A stretch of DNA of 35,089 nt from Bacteroidales bacterium (GCA_019416285.1 DXXM01000035.1:1-35089); one strand, 5' to 3'; counted from the first letter of the stretch, positions 7,399 to 16,196 are shown. Numbers and translations: made by a program. Notes: generated by a model not told the origin, from the letters alone.

Positions 7399-9726
7399 TC
7401 AGATGTTGGGGCGCTCCCAGGTGTACGTCGAAGTGCAGCGGACGGGAGCTGTCAGCGGCCCGACGGTTAGAGTGAAGTCACCTTCCTCCAGGGTCCACTG
7501 CCCGCTGGCGTTGACAAACGCGAGGTCAGAGGCCGGGAGAGTGAATTTCACTGCGCGTGTCTCGCCGGGCATGAGGGCGAGTTTTGAGAAGCCGCGCAGA
7601 CGCTTGTTGTCAGGCACAATCGAGGCCACGTGGTCCGACGAGAAGAGGAGCACCGCCTCCTTGCCGTCCATCGACCCGGTGTTGGTTACATCCACCGTCA
7701 CTGTCAGCACATCCGAGGGGCCGAATTCTTTCTTGTCGACATGGAGATTGGAATATTTGAATGTGGTGTAGCTCTTGCCGTAGCCGAAGGGCCACTGGAC
7801 GTTGACGCGCGCATCGTAGTCATATACACCCTCCATCTTGCCTACCTCCTCGCTCACCTTGTAGTCGTATGTCACGAGTGAGTTGATTTCACGGGGATAT
7901 GTGAAGGGGAGTTTGGCCGAGAAGTTGCGCTCGCCGCTCAGGAGGAGCGCCAGGGCGTCCCCTCCGAAATTGCCGGGGAGGATAATGTCGACAATCCCCT
8001 TGGCGTGAGGTTCGATGTCGGCGAGGATGCGCGGACGACCCTCGTTGATTATAAGTACCACCGGTTTGCCTGTCGCAGCGAGAGCCTTGACCATCTGCCG
8101 CTGGTTGCCGGAGAGGTAGAGATCCGAGAGGTTGCCCGGAGTCTCGCAGTAGGAGTTCTCACCGATGCAGGCCACTATCACATCAGCATCTGCCGCAGCC
8201 TTGACAGCATCGGCGAAGTCGGCCACGGTTTCCTCCTGATAGTTGCCCTCGGAGCTGAATGTCACCGTGGGGACATAATTCACATTCTCCGCGCCGAACT
8301 TGGCGGTCAGGGCCTCACAGATAGTATTATAGTCCTTGGCATAGGTGTCGGTGAGATGTCCCTGCCATGTATAGGTCCATCCGCCGTTGAGCGAGCGCAT
8401 GGAGGTGGCGGTCGGGCCGGTCACAAGCATCTTTGTGCCCTGTCTGAAAGGAAGCACGGCGTCCTCATTCTTGAGAAGCACCATTGTTTCGACCGCTCCC
8501 TCGAGAGCCGCGTCGCGGAACTCCTTCGAGGCATATTTCGGATAGTCTTTGAGCAAGGTGTTGGGGCGGTCGAAGAGACCGAGGCGGTATTTCAGACGCA
8601 GTGCGCGGGCTGCGGCATCGTCGATACGGCTCATCGGAACGCTCCCCTCCTCCACGAGCTCGCGGAGTATGTCGCAGTAGTCGACCTTATACGGTTCCAT
8701 CGCCATGTCTATGCCCGCGTTGATGGCTATGCGGATAGCGTCTTTCTTATCCTTGGCCACCTTCTCGCGGGTGTAGAGATTGTTGATGTCGGCCCAGTCG
8801 GTGACTATCAGACCGTCCCACTGCAGGTCCTCCTTGAGCCACTTGGTCAGCAGGAGCGGATCGGCGTGGACGGGAGTGCCGTTGATTGACGAGGAGTTGA
8901 CCATCACCGTCAGCGCTCCGTATTTGATGGCTTCGAGATAGGGTGCGAAATGCTTTTCACGCAGATCCGAGGGGGAGATATAAGCCGGAGTGCGGTCCTT
9001 GCCGGAGTAGGGGACGCCGTAGCCCATGAAATGCTTGATTGAGACGGCTATGTGGTCCTTCCCCACATGGTTGGGGTCATCTCCCTGAAAACCGCGCACG
9101 GCTGCGGCGCCCATCAGAGCGTTGACCAGCGGGTCCTCGCCATAGTTTTCCCAGAAGCGCGGCCAGCGCGGGTCTCGCGCGAGGTCGAGGGTGGGCGAGA
9201 AAGTCCAGGGGCAGTCACTCGCACGGGTCTCGTAGGCCGTGATTTCTGCTGCGCGGCGGCACAGACCGATATCGAATGATGCGGCCACGTTGAGATTCTG
9301 CGGGAAGAGCGTTCCGCCGTTGGTGTAGGTGGTGCCGTGGTTCTGGTCAAGGCCGTAGATGCAGGGGATGCCGATATACTTCATGGATGCTTCCTGAATC
9401 TGCGGTATTATGACGTTCCATGTTTCCGCATCGAGGCAGTAGGAATAGGGGGCGTTGAGGATTGAGCCCACCTTATATATACCAAAGATGGTGTCGAGCT
9501 TCTCGGGCACGAGGCGGAATTTTCCGTCCGGTCCTTTTTCTCCGAGAATGTCGAGCTGTATCTGCGTCATCTGGCCGATTTTCTCTTCGAGAGTCATTTT
9601 CGAGAGAGTCTTCTGTACCTTGGCCTCGATTTTCGGGTCGGGAGGTATCACGGGTAGGGTGATGGGGTCATAGGCCATCGCCGGAAGTGCGACGGCTGTC
9701 AGCGACAGGAGAAGATTGCGTAACAT
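7399..9726 (-). CDS. Secreted GH3 beta-glucosidase
   Basis: A 775-residue three-domain glycoside hydrolase family 3 enzyme that should release terminal beta-linked glucose (or a related sugar) from oligosaccharides in the periplasm. An export signal occupies residues 1-18 (hydrophobic core ending AMA) and shows no lipobox Cys. The TIM-barrel domain carries GLDQNHG, LARDPRWPRFWENYGEDP, the KHF motif (Lys231-His232) and the nucleophile Asp310 in GLIVTDWAD. The second domain includes CIGENSYCETPGNLSDLYL, where GH3 enzymes of this type carry the acid/base region, and the C-terminal domain (about 660-775) is fibronectin-III-like. It starts 12 bp after the pgpH stop, so it is probably co-transcribed with that gene. 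No SusC/SusD pair or other CAZyme lies nearby, so it is not part of an obvious polysaccharide utilization locus. Confidence 0.93.
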   Translation of the reverse strand: MLRNLLLSLTAVALPAMAYDPITLPVIPPDPKIEAKVQKTLSKMTLEEKIGQMTQIQLDILGEKGPDGKFRLVPEKLDTIFGIYKVGSILNAPYSYCLDAETWNVIIPQIQEASMKYIGIPCIYGLDQNHGTTYTNGGTLFPQNLNVAASFDIGLCRRAAEITAYETRASDCPWTFSPTLDLARDPRWPRFWENYGEDPLVNALMGAAAVRGFQGDDPNHVGKDHIAVSIKHFMGYGVPYSGKDRTPAYISPSDLREKHFAPYLEAIKYGALTVMVNSSSINGTPVHADPLLLTKWLKEDLQWDGLIVTDWADINNLYTREKVAKDKKDAIRIAINAGIDMAMEPYKVDYCDILRELVEEGSVPMSRIDDAAARALRLKYRLGLFDRPNTLLKDYPKYASKEFRDAALEGAVETMVLLKNEDAVLPFRQGTKMLVTGPTATSMRSLNGGWTYTWQGHLTDTYAKDYNTICEALTAKFGAENVNYVPTVTFSSEGNYQEETVADFADAVKAAADADVIVACIGENSYCETPGNLSDLYLSGNQRQMVKALAATGKPVVLIINEGRPRILADIEPHAKGIVDIILPGNFGGDALALLLSGERNFSAKLPFTYPREINSLVTYDYKVSEEVGKMEGVYDYDARVNVQWPFGYGKSYTTFKYSNLHVDKKEFGPSDVLTVTVDVTNTGSMDGKEAVLLFSSDHVASIVPDNKRLRGFSKLALMPGETRAVKFTLPASDLAFVNASGQWTLEEGDFTLTVGPLTAPVRCTSTYTWERPNI

Positions 9727-9738
9727 GATTGGTTGTGA

Positions 9739-11877
9739 TTAGACATTTGTTGATTCCTTGGATGATTCATCTTTCGTGCCTTCCGTGCTTTCCTCGGCAG
9801 GGGGGAGAACCGCCTGGGTCTGTGCGGGCGCCGCGGGGCTCTTCTTCATCTCGGGATAGGAGATGCGCGAGTGGTACATGGTGCGCAGACGCTGTGCGAA
9901 CACATCCTTGATGGTCCGGACGTCGCGGAACGATATGGGTGACTCGTTGTGGAGCCCTTCGGCTATCTGCGAGTCGATGATTTTGTTGACGAGGGCCGAT
10001 ATAGCCTCGGGCGAATGGTCGGTCATTGAGCGCGACGCCGCCTCCACGGAGTCGGCCATCATGATGAGTGATGTCTCCTTCGACTGCGGATTGGGGCCCG
10101 GGTAACTGAACATGCCAGGGTCTACAGCCTCGTCGGGGTGGGCGTTGCAGTAGGTGGTGTAGAAATAGCGGGCTTTGCCGGCGCCGTGATGTTCGGTGAT
10201 GAAACGGCGTATCATCTTGGGCAGCTTGGCTTTCTCGGCGAGAGCGAGTCCCTCGGTGACATGTCCGGTCACTATGCGGGCGCTCTGTATGGGATCGAGG
10301 GCATCGTGAGGGTTGACGCCGTGCTGGTTTTCGGTGTAGAAGGCCGGATTCTTGATTTTGCCTATGTCGTGATAGAGCGCGCCGGTACGGACGAGCTGCA
10401 CGTTGGCGCCTATTTTAGCGGCGGCGGCGGATGCGAGATTGCTGACGGCCATCGAGTGGTTGAACGTACCGGGACACTCCTCCGAGAGCTCGCGCAGAAG
10501 CGGGTTGTTGATGTCGCTCAGCTCCACGAGGGTCACGCGCGAGGTGAACCCGTAGATTCTCTCGACCAGAAACATCAGCACGTAGCTGAACGAAATAAGG
10601 ATGGCGTTGATGGCGAAGCAGCCGAACACTCTTCCCTCCGATTTGGCAAGCGAACCTGACTGCATGATTTCAATCGCTATATACGACAGCGTGTAGGCAA
10701 GGAATATGAGTGCCGCCGTCCTTATCAGCTGGCTGCGGCGCGAGAGGTCCTTGAGCGAGTCGATAGCCACCACTCCGGCTATGAACTGGATAAAGACAAA
10801 TTCCAGGGCGAATGACGACACAATCGCACAGATAAGCACCTGGATGATATGGCAGAAATAGGCCGTGCGCGAGTCAAGAAATATCAGCACGAGAATCGGC
10901 ACCATGGTGAACGGCGTGAGGTAGAATCCCATGTGGAAGCCTGCGTCCATGGCGAAGGCGAAGAGGGTGAATATGCCTATGAGCGACATCACGAAAGTCA
11001 CCGTGCGGTCATCCTCGAAATAGTCGCGGCGGAATATGTAGAGGTAGCCGTAGAGCGCCGCGTAGAGAATCAGCATGTAGAGTATCTGTCCCGCCAGAGG
11101 ATAATAGTGCTGCGATATGGTGCCGCTTCCGCGCTCGTTGGCTATCTGCTCGTAGGTGCGGAGCACTGTGGCGAGGCGCGAGGTCACGATGTCGCCCTTG
11201 TCGATGATTCTCTCCCCCTGCTGTATGACTCCGACGGGGGCCATTGCCTTCTGATAGGCCTCGTCCAGCAGACGGCGCGAGGTCACGGAGTCGACGAGTA
11301 TGTTGGGATGAAGTGTCTGCGAGAGTTGGGTGGCGGATATTGCCTGACGGACATCACGGTCCTTCAGCACACTGTCGAGGTGCTCGTAGGCACGGAAGGC
11401 GGAGAGATAGTTGGATGTGGGCAGGCTGATGGCCACGTTGTCGTGGATGAAACGCACGGCCGGAAGCTGTCCGGCGCTGATTTTGGCGTAGGTCTCGCGG
11501 TCCACTATTCCGTTTTCGTAGACCTTGCGTATCTCCTTGATTATCTGATTGCGCTGCGCGGGGGTGATGTTGAGGTCGGTTGCCGCGTTGAGGCGGGTGG
11601 TATAGTCCGAGATAATAGTCTTTTCTGCGGTGAGGTCGCGTGTGAAAACCGGTTCGAAGTTACGGTCGATACTGTCTTTGACCCTCGCGGCGCTCATCGA
11701 GTCGAGGTGTATGGGGATGTCGAATGGCGCCGTCAGCAGGGCATAGCTCCAGGGGCGTCCTTCCTCGAATGTGTAGTGGTTCTCGCCGGTCCGGGGAAGA
11801 AAATAGACGGAGACCGACACCACGGCTATGAAAAGCAGTATCCTAAGCGTAATCTGGCGAGACAGCAAGGTTTTCAT
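9739..11877 (-). CDS. pgpH: 7TM-HD cyclic-di-AMP phosphodiesterase PgpH
   Basis: A 712-residue membrane phosphodiesterase of the 7TMR-HD family; the Listeria member PgpH hydrolyses c-di-AMP to pApA. One N-terminal transmembrane segment (about 12-28) is followed by an extracytoplasmic domain (about 35-255), seven transmembrane helices (about 262-440) and a cytoplasmic HD domain. Metal-binding positions are visible: His474 in NHSMAV, His503-Asp504 in YHDIGK and His563/564 in EHHGAGKARYFY. The C-terminal tail is rich in Pro, Ala, Ser and Thr. Its ATG overlaps the DUF2752 stop by 4 bp (ATGA) and the GH3 gene follows 12 bp after. The nucleotide substrate is assigned from the family; no cyclase gene lies in the window. 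Confidence 0.92.
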   Translation of the reverse strand: MKTLLSRQITLRILLFIAVVSVSVYFLPRTGENHYTFEEGRPWSYALLTAPFDIPIHLDSMSAARVKDSIDRNFEPVFTRDLTAEKTIISDYTTRLNAATDLNITPAQRNQIIKEIRKVYENGIVDRETYAKISAGQLPAVRFIHDNVAISLPTSNYLSAFRAYEHLDSVLKDRDVRQAISATQLSQTLHPNILVDSVTSRRLLDEAYQKAMAPVGVIQQGERIIDKGDIVTSRLATVLRTYEQIANERGSGTISQHYYPLAGQILYMLILYAALYGYLYIFRRDYFEDDRTVTFVMSLIGIFTLFAFAMDAGFHMGFYLTPFTMVPILVLIFLDSRTAYFCHIIQVLICAIVSSFALEFVFIQFIAGVVAIDSLKDLSRRSQLIRTAALIFLAYTLSYIAIEIMQSGSLAKSEGRVFGCFAINAILISFSYVLMFLVERIYGFTSRVTLVELSDINNPLLRELSEECPGTFNHSMAVSNLASAAAAKIGANVQLVRTGALYHDIGKIKNPAFYTENQHGVNPHDALDPIQSARIVTGHVTEGLALAEKAKLPKMIRRFITEHHGAGKARYFYTTYCNAHPDEAVDPGMFSYPGPNPQSKETSLIMMADSVEAASRSMTDHSPEAISALVNKIIDSQIAEGLHNESPISFRDVRTIKDVFAQRLRTMYHSRISYPEMKKSPAAPAQTQAVLPPAEESTEGTKDESSKESTNV

Positions 11878-12266
11878 AAGTCAAAAATGTTGCGGACAAT
11901 GGTCCAGATAATGATGGTTGCGAGGATTGTGAGGATGAATATTCTGCCTCCGAGTATCCGTCGGAGCCGCGGTGCGCGCTGTCCGAGCAGACCCGACACG
12001 GCGAGCAGTGCCAGCAGAGGCAGTTCGAGGATGAAGAGAGCGTTGTAGCCGAAGGCTGCGCGGAGGTCGCCGGCGGCGAGTGCGTGGAGTGCGCGCTGGC
12101 ATCCGCAGCCCGGACAGGAGAGCCCCGTCAGCATCTTGAATCCGCAGCGCGGATAGAGGCCGGATGAGGGCTCCACATATATATACAGCAATCCCATCGC
12201 TGCGGCTGCGATGCAGCCTGCCACGATGAGCTGTGTGCGGTAGCGCTGGAAAAACTTCGGGAGCAT
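11874..12266 (-). CDS. DUF2752 membrane protein
   Basis: A 130-residue protein of the uncharacterised DUF2752 family. The family signature is clear: CPGCGCQRALHALAAGDLRAAFGYN near residues 51-75, preceded by Cys42 and with an Arg/Gly/Asp pattern at the membrane edge. Three hydrophobic segments (about 14-31, 74-92 and 105-124) suggest an inner-membrane protein. It is translationally coupled on both sides: its ATG overlaps the stop of the GYF_2/CD225 gene by one base and its stop overlaps the pgpH ATG by four. DUF2752 and TM2/CD225-type proteins often sit together in Bacteroidetes, but the function is unknown. Confidence 0.85.
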   Translation of the reverse strand: MLPKFFQRYRTQLIVAGCIAAAAMGLLYIYVEPSSGLYPRCGFKMLTGLSCPGCGCQRALHALAAGDLRAAFGYNALFILELPLLALLAVSGLLGQRAPRLRRILGGRIFILTILATIIIWTIVRNIFDL

Positions 12267-12844
12267 CAGGAGGTGAACAGGCCGAAGAGGACTGAGAATG
12301 GTGCCCAGATGAGGCCGGCTACGATTGAGATGATGATCCAGAGCTGGGCCTTGGATGATGCGTCGAGCGCGCCCATGTAGTCACCCCTGTAATATGCGGG
12401 CGAGACTTTTGCGGCGTAGAATATGGCTACGATTCCTGAGGGGATACAGCAGCAGATAGTGGCTATGATGGCCCAGATGAGGTAGTTGCTCGGCATCGGA
12501 GGGAGCTGGTTGGGGTCGAAGTTGCCTCCCTGCTGATAAGGGTTGCCGTATTGCCCGTAGCCGTTTGCTCCGTAGGGGTGCTGTCCGTAAGGATTCTGCC
12601 CGTAAGCCTGATTCCAGCCCTGGTTGTAGTTCTGCTGTCCGAATGACTGCTGAGGGCCGGGCTGCTGAGGCTGTGTATAGCCGGGAAAGAGTGCGGCGAG
12701 CTCGGGGACAGCGCCTGCGGTGGTCCAGTCGCTCAGCCCTTCGTGCCACACGGGTGTCGAGGGATTAAGCCCGGGCTGCGCAGCCACTTCCTCGATGGAG
12801 AGCGGGCCTTTCTGCACACTGTCAATGATAAGCCAATATTTCAT
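12266..12844 (-). CDS. GYF_2 (DUF4339) - CD225/dispanin-like membrane protein
   Basis: A 192-residue protein in three parts. Residues 1-53 are a GYF_2/DUF4339 domain (WLIIDSVQKGPLSIEEV, then TPVWHEGLSDWTTAG). Residues about 55-115 form a low-complexity linker rich in Gln, Gly, Tyr, Asn and Pro with repeated YGQ/YGQNPYG-like units. Residues about 118-192 are a CD225/dispanin-like unit with two membrane segments and a CCC run that could be lipidated. It heads the group with DUF2752, pgpH and GH3. No start other than ATG at 12844 fits the domain. The function of such bacterial proteins is unknown; protein-protein contact through the GYF domain at the membrane is a family-based inference. Confidence 0.85.
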   Translation of the reverse strand: MKYWLIIDSVQKGPLSIEEVAAQPGLNPSTPVWHEGLSDWTTAGAVPELAALFPGYTQPQQPGPQQSFGQQNYNQGWNQAYGQNPYGQHPYGANGYGQYGNPYQQGGNFDPNQLPPMPSNYLIWAIIATICCCIPSGIVAIFYAAKVSPAYYRGDYMGALDASSKAQLWIIISIVAGLIWAPFSVLFGLFTS

Positions 12845-12879
12845 AGATAATGAATTGGATGAATGTGGGTTGAAAGATG

Positions 12880-12917
12880 ATTCCGGACGGCCGGCGGTCT
12901 CTCCGACCGTCCGGAAT
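12880..12917 (-). terminator. Hairpin between deoC and the GYF_2 gene
   Basis: Perfect 11-bp GC-rich arms (12880-12890 and 12907-12917) with further partial pairing inside. It lies 45 bp past the deoC stop on the minus strand. The following tract (CATCTTTCAA) is a poor T-tract, so it may attenuate rather than fully end transcription. Confidence 0.45.
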
Positions 12918-12961
12918 GATTGTATGGGTTGCGGGTCAGACGGTGCCGCCGCGCATATTTC

Positions 12962-13846
12962 TTAGAAGAATTTTGTCTCTTCGCCGAGGATATCGGAGAG
13001 GATATTGTTGGCAAGGCGTGATGCGCCGATACGGAAGAACTCATTGGTGGCGGTCCACTGTTCGCCGAGCACGGTATTGACGATGGTGTAGTATTTGAGG
13101 GCATCCTCGGTGGTCGATACACCGCCTGCGGCCTTGAAACCTACCATACGTCCGGTTTTCGCGTAATATTCCTTGATGCACTCACACATGATATAGGTGG
13201 CTTCGAGTGATGCGCCGGGATATTCCTTGCCTGTCGAAGTCTTGATGAAGTCGGCGTCGGAATACATGGCGAGAATCGAGGCGTTGCGGATATTCTCGGC
13301 TGTCTTGAGGGCGCCGGTTTCGAGGATGACTTTCATGAGGGAGTCGCGGCATGAGTGCTTCATCTCCGTGAGCTGGTCGCATACCTCCTCGTAGTCCTTG
13401 TCGAAGAAGTCGCCAAGTCCGAGCACAACGTCGATTTCATCGGCTCCGGCTTCGACTGCGAGTGCCACTTCCGCCACTTTCACTTCGGGGAAGCTCTGGG
13501 CGCTGGGGAAGCAGCCGGCTACAGCGGCTATGTCGACATCGGAGCAGTCGAGCACCGTGCGGACCACGGGCACGAAGTTGGGGTAGATGCAGATGGCGGC
13601 CACGTTGGGCAGGTCGGCATGCTCATGGGCGAAAGCGTTGACTCTTTCGGTGAAGTCAGCCACCGAGCGCTGCGAGTCGGTCGACTTGAGAGTGGTGAGG
13701 TCGATTGAGTTGAAGATTTTTTTCAGAACCTCGGGTGTATTGTTTTCAGCGAGATGCTTCGAGAGAATCTCTTCTACTTTCGATGCTACTTCAGCGTCGG
13801 AGGTGGTGACGCGGCTTTCAGAGAGGACTTGCTGATATTTATCCAT
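12962..13846 (-). CDS. deoC: Deoxyribose-phosphate aldolase
   Basis: DeoC cleaves 2-deoxy-D-ribose 5-phosphate to glyceraldehyde 3-phosphate and acetaldehyde in deoxynucleoside catabolism. The class I aldolase active site is complete: Lys202 in FIKTSTGK forms the Schiff base, Lys238 in VGFKAAGG tunes it, and the acidic DEIDVVLGLGDF strand is in place. At 294 residues it is longer than the about 250-residue E. coli type and matches the long form usual in Bacteroidetes, with about 60 extra N-terminal residues. It appears to be a single-gene unit: the repeat-rich 13847-14151 gap is upstream, a hairpin is downstream, and no other deo gene is near. No consensus promoter was found. Confidence 0.95.
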   Translation of the reverse strand: MDKYQQVLSESRVTTSDAEVASKVEEILSKHLAENNTPEVLKKIFNSIDLTTLKSTDSQRSVADFTERVNAFAHEHADLPNVAAICIYPNFVPVVRTVLDCSDVDIAAVAGCFPSAQSFPEVKVAEVALAVEAGADEIDVVLGLGDFFDKDYEEVCDQLTEMKHSCRDSLMKVILETGALKTAENIRNASILAMYSDADFIKTSTGKEYPGASLEATYIMCECIKEYYAKTGRMVGFKAAGGVSTTEDALKYYTIVNTVLGEQWTATNEFFRIGASRLANNILSDILGEETKFF

Positions 13847-13900
13847 GATGATTATTTTTTATTAGGTTGTCGGTTTTTTGGGCGGGGGATTTAAAAAACT

Positions 13901-14100
13901 ATAAGGTCCTTAGGGGCTTTAAAGTCTTTAGGGTCTTTAAGGAGGGCAGGAGCCATGAGATTCAGGGAGCCTTGCGATTTTAGGAGCTTTTGCTCAGGAA
14001 ACTTTCGTGATTTCTGGAGCCTTGCGCTTTCCGGGTCTTGCGTTTTCCGGAGCCTTGCGCTTCAGGGTCGTTAAGGACTTTAAAGACCTTAAGGACCCTT
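13901..14100. repeat. Composite intergenic repeat: about 30-bp inverted arms around 16-17-bp tandem units
   Basis: The 305-bp gap 13847-14151 holds no plausible gene. Its left arm (13901-13942) and right arm (14065-14100) are imperfect inverted copies built from TTAAGGTC/CTTTAAAGTC words. Between them are GGAGCCTTGCGCTTT-like units, of which three are tandem at 14016-14032, 14033-14048 and 14049-14064 with a period of 16-17 bp. A further unit lies at 13966-13983 and a decayed one near 13984-13995. The origin is unknown. Confidence 0.7.
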
Positions 14101-14151
14101 CTTTCCTAAAACCTAAAAGCCACCTTTCCTTTCAAGAACTAAAATCTTCTT

Positions 14152-14529
14152 TCATTCCTGCATCCCATCCTTGAGTTTGGGATTTGAGACGTGGCGGAGG
14201 CGGTCGCGGGCGATTTTCTTCTCGATGTTGCGGCGGAAGGCTTCGGTCAGATCCACGCCGGTCTGGTTGGCTATGGCAGTGAGCACCCAGAGGAGGTCGG
14301 CAAGCTCGTCGGCAAGTTTATCGGCGCTCTCGCCTTCCTTAAACGACTGGTCGCCGTAGGCTCGGGCCATGATTCGGGCCACTTCGCCGGTTTCCTCCGC
14401 AAGTATCGCCATATTGGTCAGCGGCGAGAAATAACGGACGCCGATTGTCTTTATCCAGTCATCGACCGTCGCCTGCAGCGAGCGCAGCGAGATGGAATCG
14501 TCCGGGGTGGGTACGAATTTCATGGTCAT
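14152..14529 (-). CDS. MazG-like nucleotide pyrophosphohydrolase
   Basis: A single-domain 125-residue MazG-type all-alpha NTP pyrophosphohydrolase, which would split a nucleoside triphosphate to the monophosphate and pyrophosphate, possibly cleaning damaged or non-canonical nucleotides. The Mg-binding acidic pattern is present as EETGEVAR (about residues 45-52) and ADELADLLW (about 73-81). It is about half the size of the two-domain E. coli MazG. ATG at 14529 overlaps the dtd stop by 4 bp (ATGA), so translation is coupled to dtd; a second in-frame ATG two codons later is also possible. The pairing of two small quality-control hydrolases suggests a shared housekeeping unit. Confidence 0.88.
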   Translation of the reverse strand: MTMKFVPTPDDSISLRSLQATVDDWIKTIGVRYFSPLTNMAILAEETGEVARIMARAYGDQSFKEGESADKLADELADLLWVLTAIANQTGVDLTEAFRRNIEKKIARDRLRHVSNPKLKDGMQE

Positions 14530-14978
14530 TCCCTTAGTTTTGAATCTATAACAATCGTGACGGGGCCGTCGTTCACCAGCGCTACCTGCATATCGGCGCC
14601 GAACACTCCTTTTTTAACTTCTTTACCAATCAGGATTCCGCACTCGTCGCAAAACATCTCGTAGAGCGGCACGGCGAGTTCATGGCCTGCTGCGTGGATA
14701 TAGCTCGGACGGTTTCCCTTGCGGGTCGAGGCGAGGAGCGTGAACTGACTCACGGCGAGGAGCTCGCCGCCAGTGTCGGTGAGCGAGAGGTTCATCACTC
14801 CGGCCTCGTCGGGAAATATGCGCATGGCGGCGCATTTCGCGGCGAGCCAGCGGACATCGTCGGCCGTATCACCGTCGGCCACACCCACAAGCACCATGAG
14901 CCCGGGCCCTATGGCGCTGTGAAGCTTGCCTCCGATGGTGACCGATGCCTCCGAAACACGTTGTATTACTAATTTCAT
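14526..14978 (-). CDS. dtd: D-aminoacyl-tRNA deacylase
   Basis: Dtd removes D-amino acids (and glycine from mischarged tRNA-Ala) from tRNA. The 150-residue protein has the family length and motifs: MKLVIQRVSEASV at the N-terminus, SQFTLLASTRKGNRPSY (the catalytic-pocket SQFTL) and a C-terminal NDGPVTIVIDS carrying the cross-subunit Gly-cisPro. The frame is open nine codons further upstream, but ATG at 14978 is the conserved start. A -7-like TAAATTTG on the minus strand at 15003-15010 would put transcription start about 19 nt before the ATG, although no TTTG is seen at the right -33 distance. The MazG-like gene follows with a 4-bp overlap. Confidence 0.95.
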   Translation of the reverse strand: MKLVIQRVSEASVTIGGKLHSAIGPGLMVLVGVADGDTADDVRWLAAKCAAMRIFPDEAGVMNLSLTDTGGELLAVSQFTLLASTRKGNRPSYIHAAGHELAVPLYEMFCDECGILIGKEVKKGVFGADMQVALVNDGPVTIVIDSKLRE

Positions 14979-15055
14979 TAACTGTAAATTCTCATTATGA
15001 GGCAAATTTACAAAATAAATCGGACTAACTACATTATTGAACGTGAAAAATGACC

Positions 15056-15106
15056 CCGACAGTCCGGATAACGGCCCGCGGGGAGATGTTTTGGCCCGCT
15101 GTCAGG
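15056..15106 (-). terminator. Possible terminator of the efflux operon
   Basis: Outer arms 15056-15062 and 15099-15106 and an inner GCGGG/CCCGC pairing form a long imperfect hairpin that includes the last permease stop codon; a T5 run follows on the minus strand (A5 at 15045-15049 on the plus strand). The stem is imperfect. Confidence 0.35.
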
Positions 15107-16196
15107 CTCTTTTGCGGTACGAAAGCGCGGCGAGAGCGTTGGCCGCCAGTGCGAAACCCGCGAGGCAGAGATATTGCTCCCCGAGTTCGGCCACGGAGGT
15201 GCCGCGCAGATAGATGCTGCGCATGATTTCATTGAAGTATCTCGGCGGAATGAGATATGTGACCTTCTGCGCCCAGTCCGGCATAGAGCTGAGGGGGGTG
15301 AAGAGCCCTCCCATGAGCTGGAATATCATAATCATGGCAAACATGACGAAGATGCTCTGAAGCATCGTAGCCGACCGGTTGGCTATAGTTACGCCGAGCC
15401 CCGACATGAGCAGGCTGAAGAGTATCGCCGCCATATAGATTGCGCCGATGTTTCCCGCGGGACTCAGATCGTAGACGAGACGCCCCACCAGCATCCCGAC
15501 CGTCACCACAATTATTCCCACGACCCAGAATGGTATGAGTTTCGACAGCACGAATGTCAGCTTGCCCACCGGTGTTACATTGATAGCCTCGATGGTGCCC
15601 GATTCCTTCTCGCTCACGAGGTTGAGTGTGGGCAGGAAGCCGCATATTATAATGAGGAGCACCACCATCAGCGCCGGTATCATGTAGTTTCTGAAATTCA
15701 GCGTAGGGTTGTATCTCTCGATACTGCTTACGGCCGACTGCTGCGCCGGCAATCCGTTCTCCTCCCTCCACTGCCCGAGGGTCACGCCGATAGAGCCACC
15801 AACATAACGGGAGCCGAGCATGCTTTTGGTGGCGTTGACGCCGTTGGCCTCGATGTCGAGCACAGAGGGTGATTCGGCATAATCGGGCGGGATGGTCAGG
15901 ATTACGTCGGCGTCACCGTCCTCAAGATGTCTCATAGCCTCGCTGTGTGTGCCGCACACGGCCTTCACCGCGAGCTCTTCCGTGGCATCCATGTCGGCTA
16001 TGATGCGGCGCGAGAGCTGGCTGCGGTCGTTGTCGACCACCGCCACATTGATATTTTTCACGTCGAGGGTGGTCACGAGCGGCATCACCAGCATCACCAT
16101 CACGGGCATCACGAGGATTATTTTCGGGATGAGCACGTTGCGTCTCATCAGGGTTATCTCCTTCCGAAGCAGGGCGCGGAGTATTCTGAGGTTCAT
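15102..16196 (-). CDS. ABC-2 type transporter permease (YbhR-like), second permease
   Basis: A 364-residue ABC-2 permease. One N-terminal membrane helix (about 20-40, ILVMPVMVMLVMPLV) is followed by a large periplasmic domain (about 45-175) and five helices in the C-terminal half, with the family segment LNLVSEKESGTIEAINVTPV between the second and third. This is the layout of E. coli YbhR/YbhS. The open frame extends 55 codons upstream, but ATG at 16196 begins the conserved N-terminus (MNLRILRALLRKE) and overlaps the preceding permease stop by ATGA. It is the last of seven genes. It is expected to form a heterodimer with the 16193-17242 permease and export a drug-like or lipophilic compound. 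Confidence 0.92.
   Translation of the reverse strand: MNLRILRALLRKEITLMRRNVLIPKIILVMPVMVMLVMPLVTTLDVKNINVAVVDNDRSQLSRRIIADMDATEELAVKAVCGTHSEAMRHLEDGDADVILTIPPDYAESPSVLDIEANGVNATKSMLGSRYVGGSIGVTLGQWREENGLPAQQSAVSSIERYNPTLNFRNYMIPALMVVLLIIICGFLPTLNLVSEKESGTIEAINVTPVGKLTFVLSKLIPFWVVGIIVVTVGMLVGRLVYDLSPAGNIGAIYMAAILFSLLMSGLGVTIANRSATMLQSIFVMFAMIMIFQLMGGLFTPLSSMPDWAQKVTYLIPPRYFNEIMRSIYLRGTSVAELGEQYLCLAGFALAANALAALSYRKRA

Noticed and set aside
10849..12048. 399-codon open frame on the plus strand
   Set aside because: Antisense to pgpH and DUF2752; composition (many His, Glu, Arg, Val) and lack of any motif mark it as a shadow of the GC-rich coding strand.
13901..14100. CRISPR array
   Set aside because: The units are only 16-17 bp, degenerate and directly adjacent without unique spacers, and no cas gene is present.
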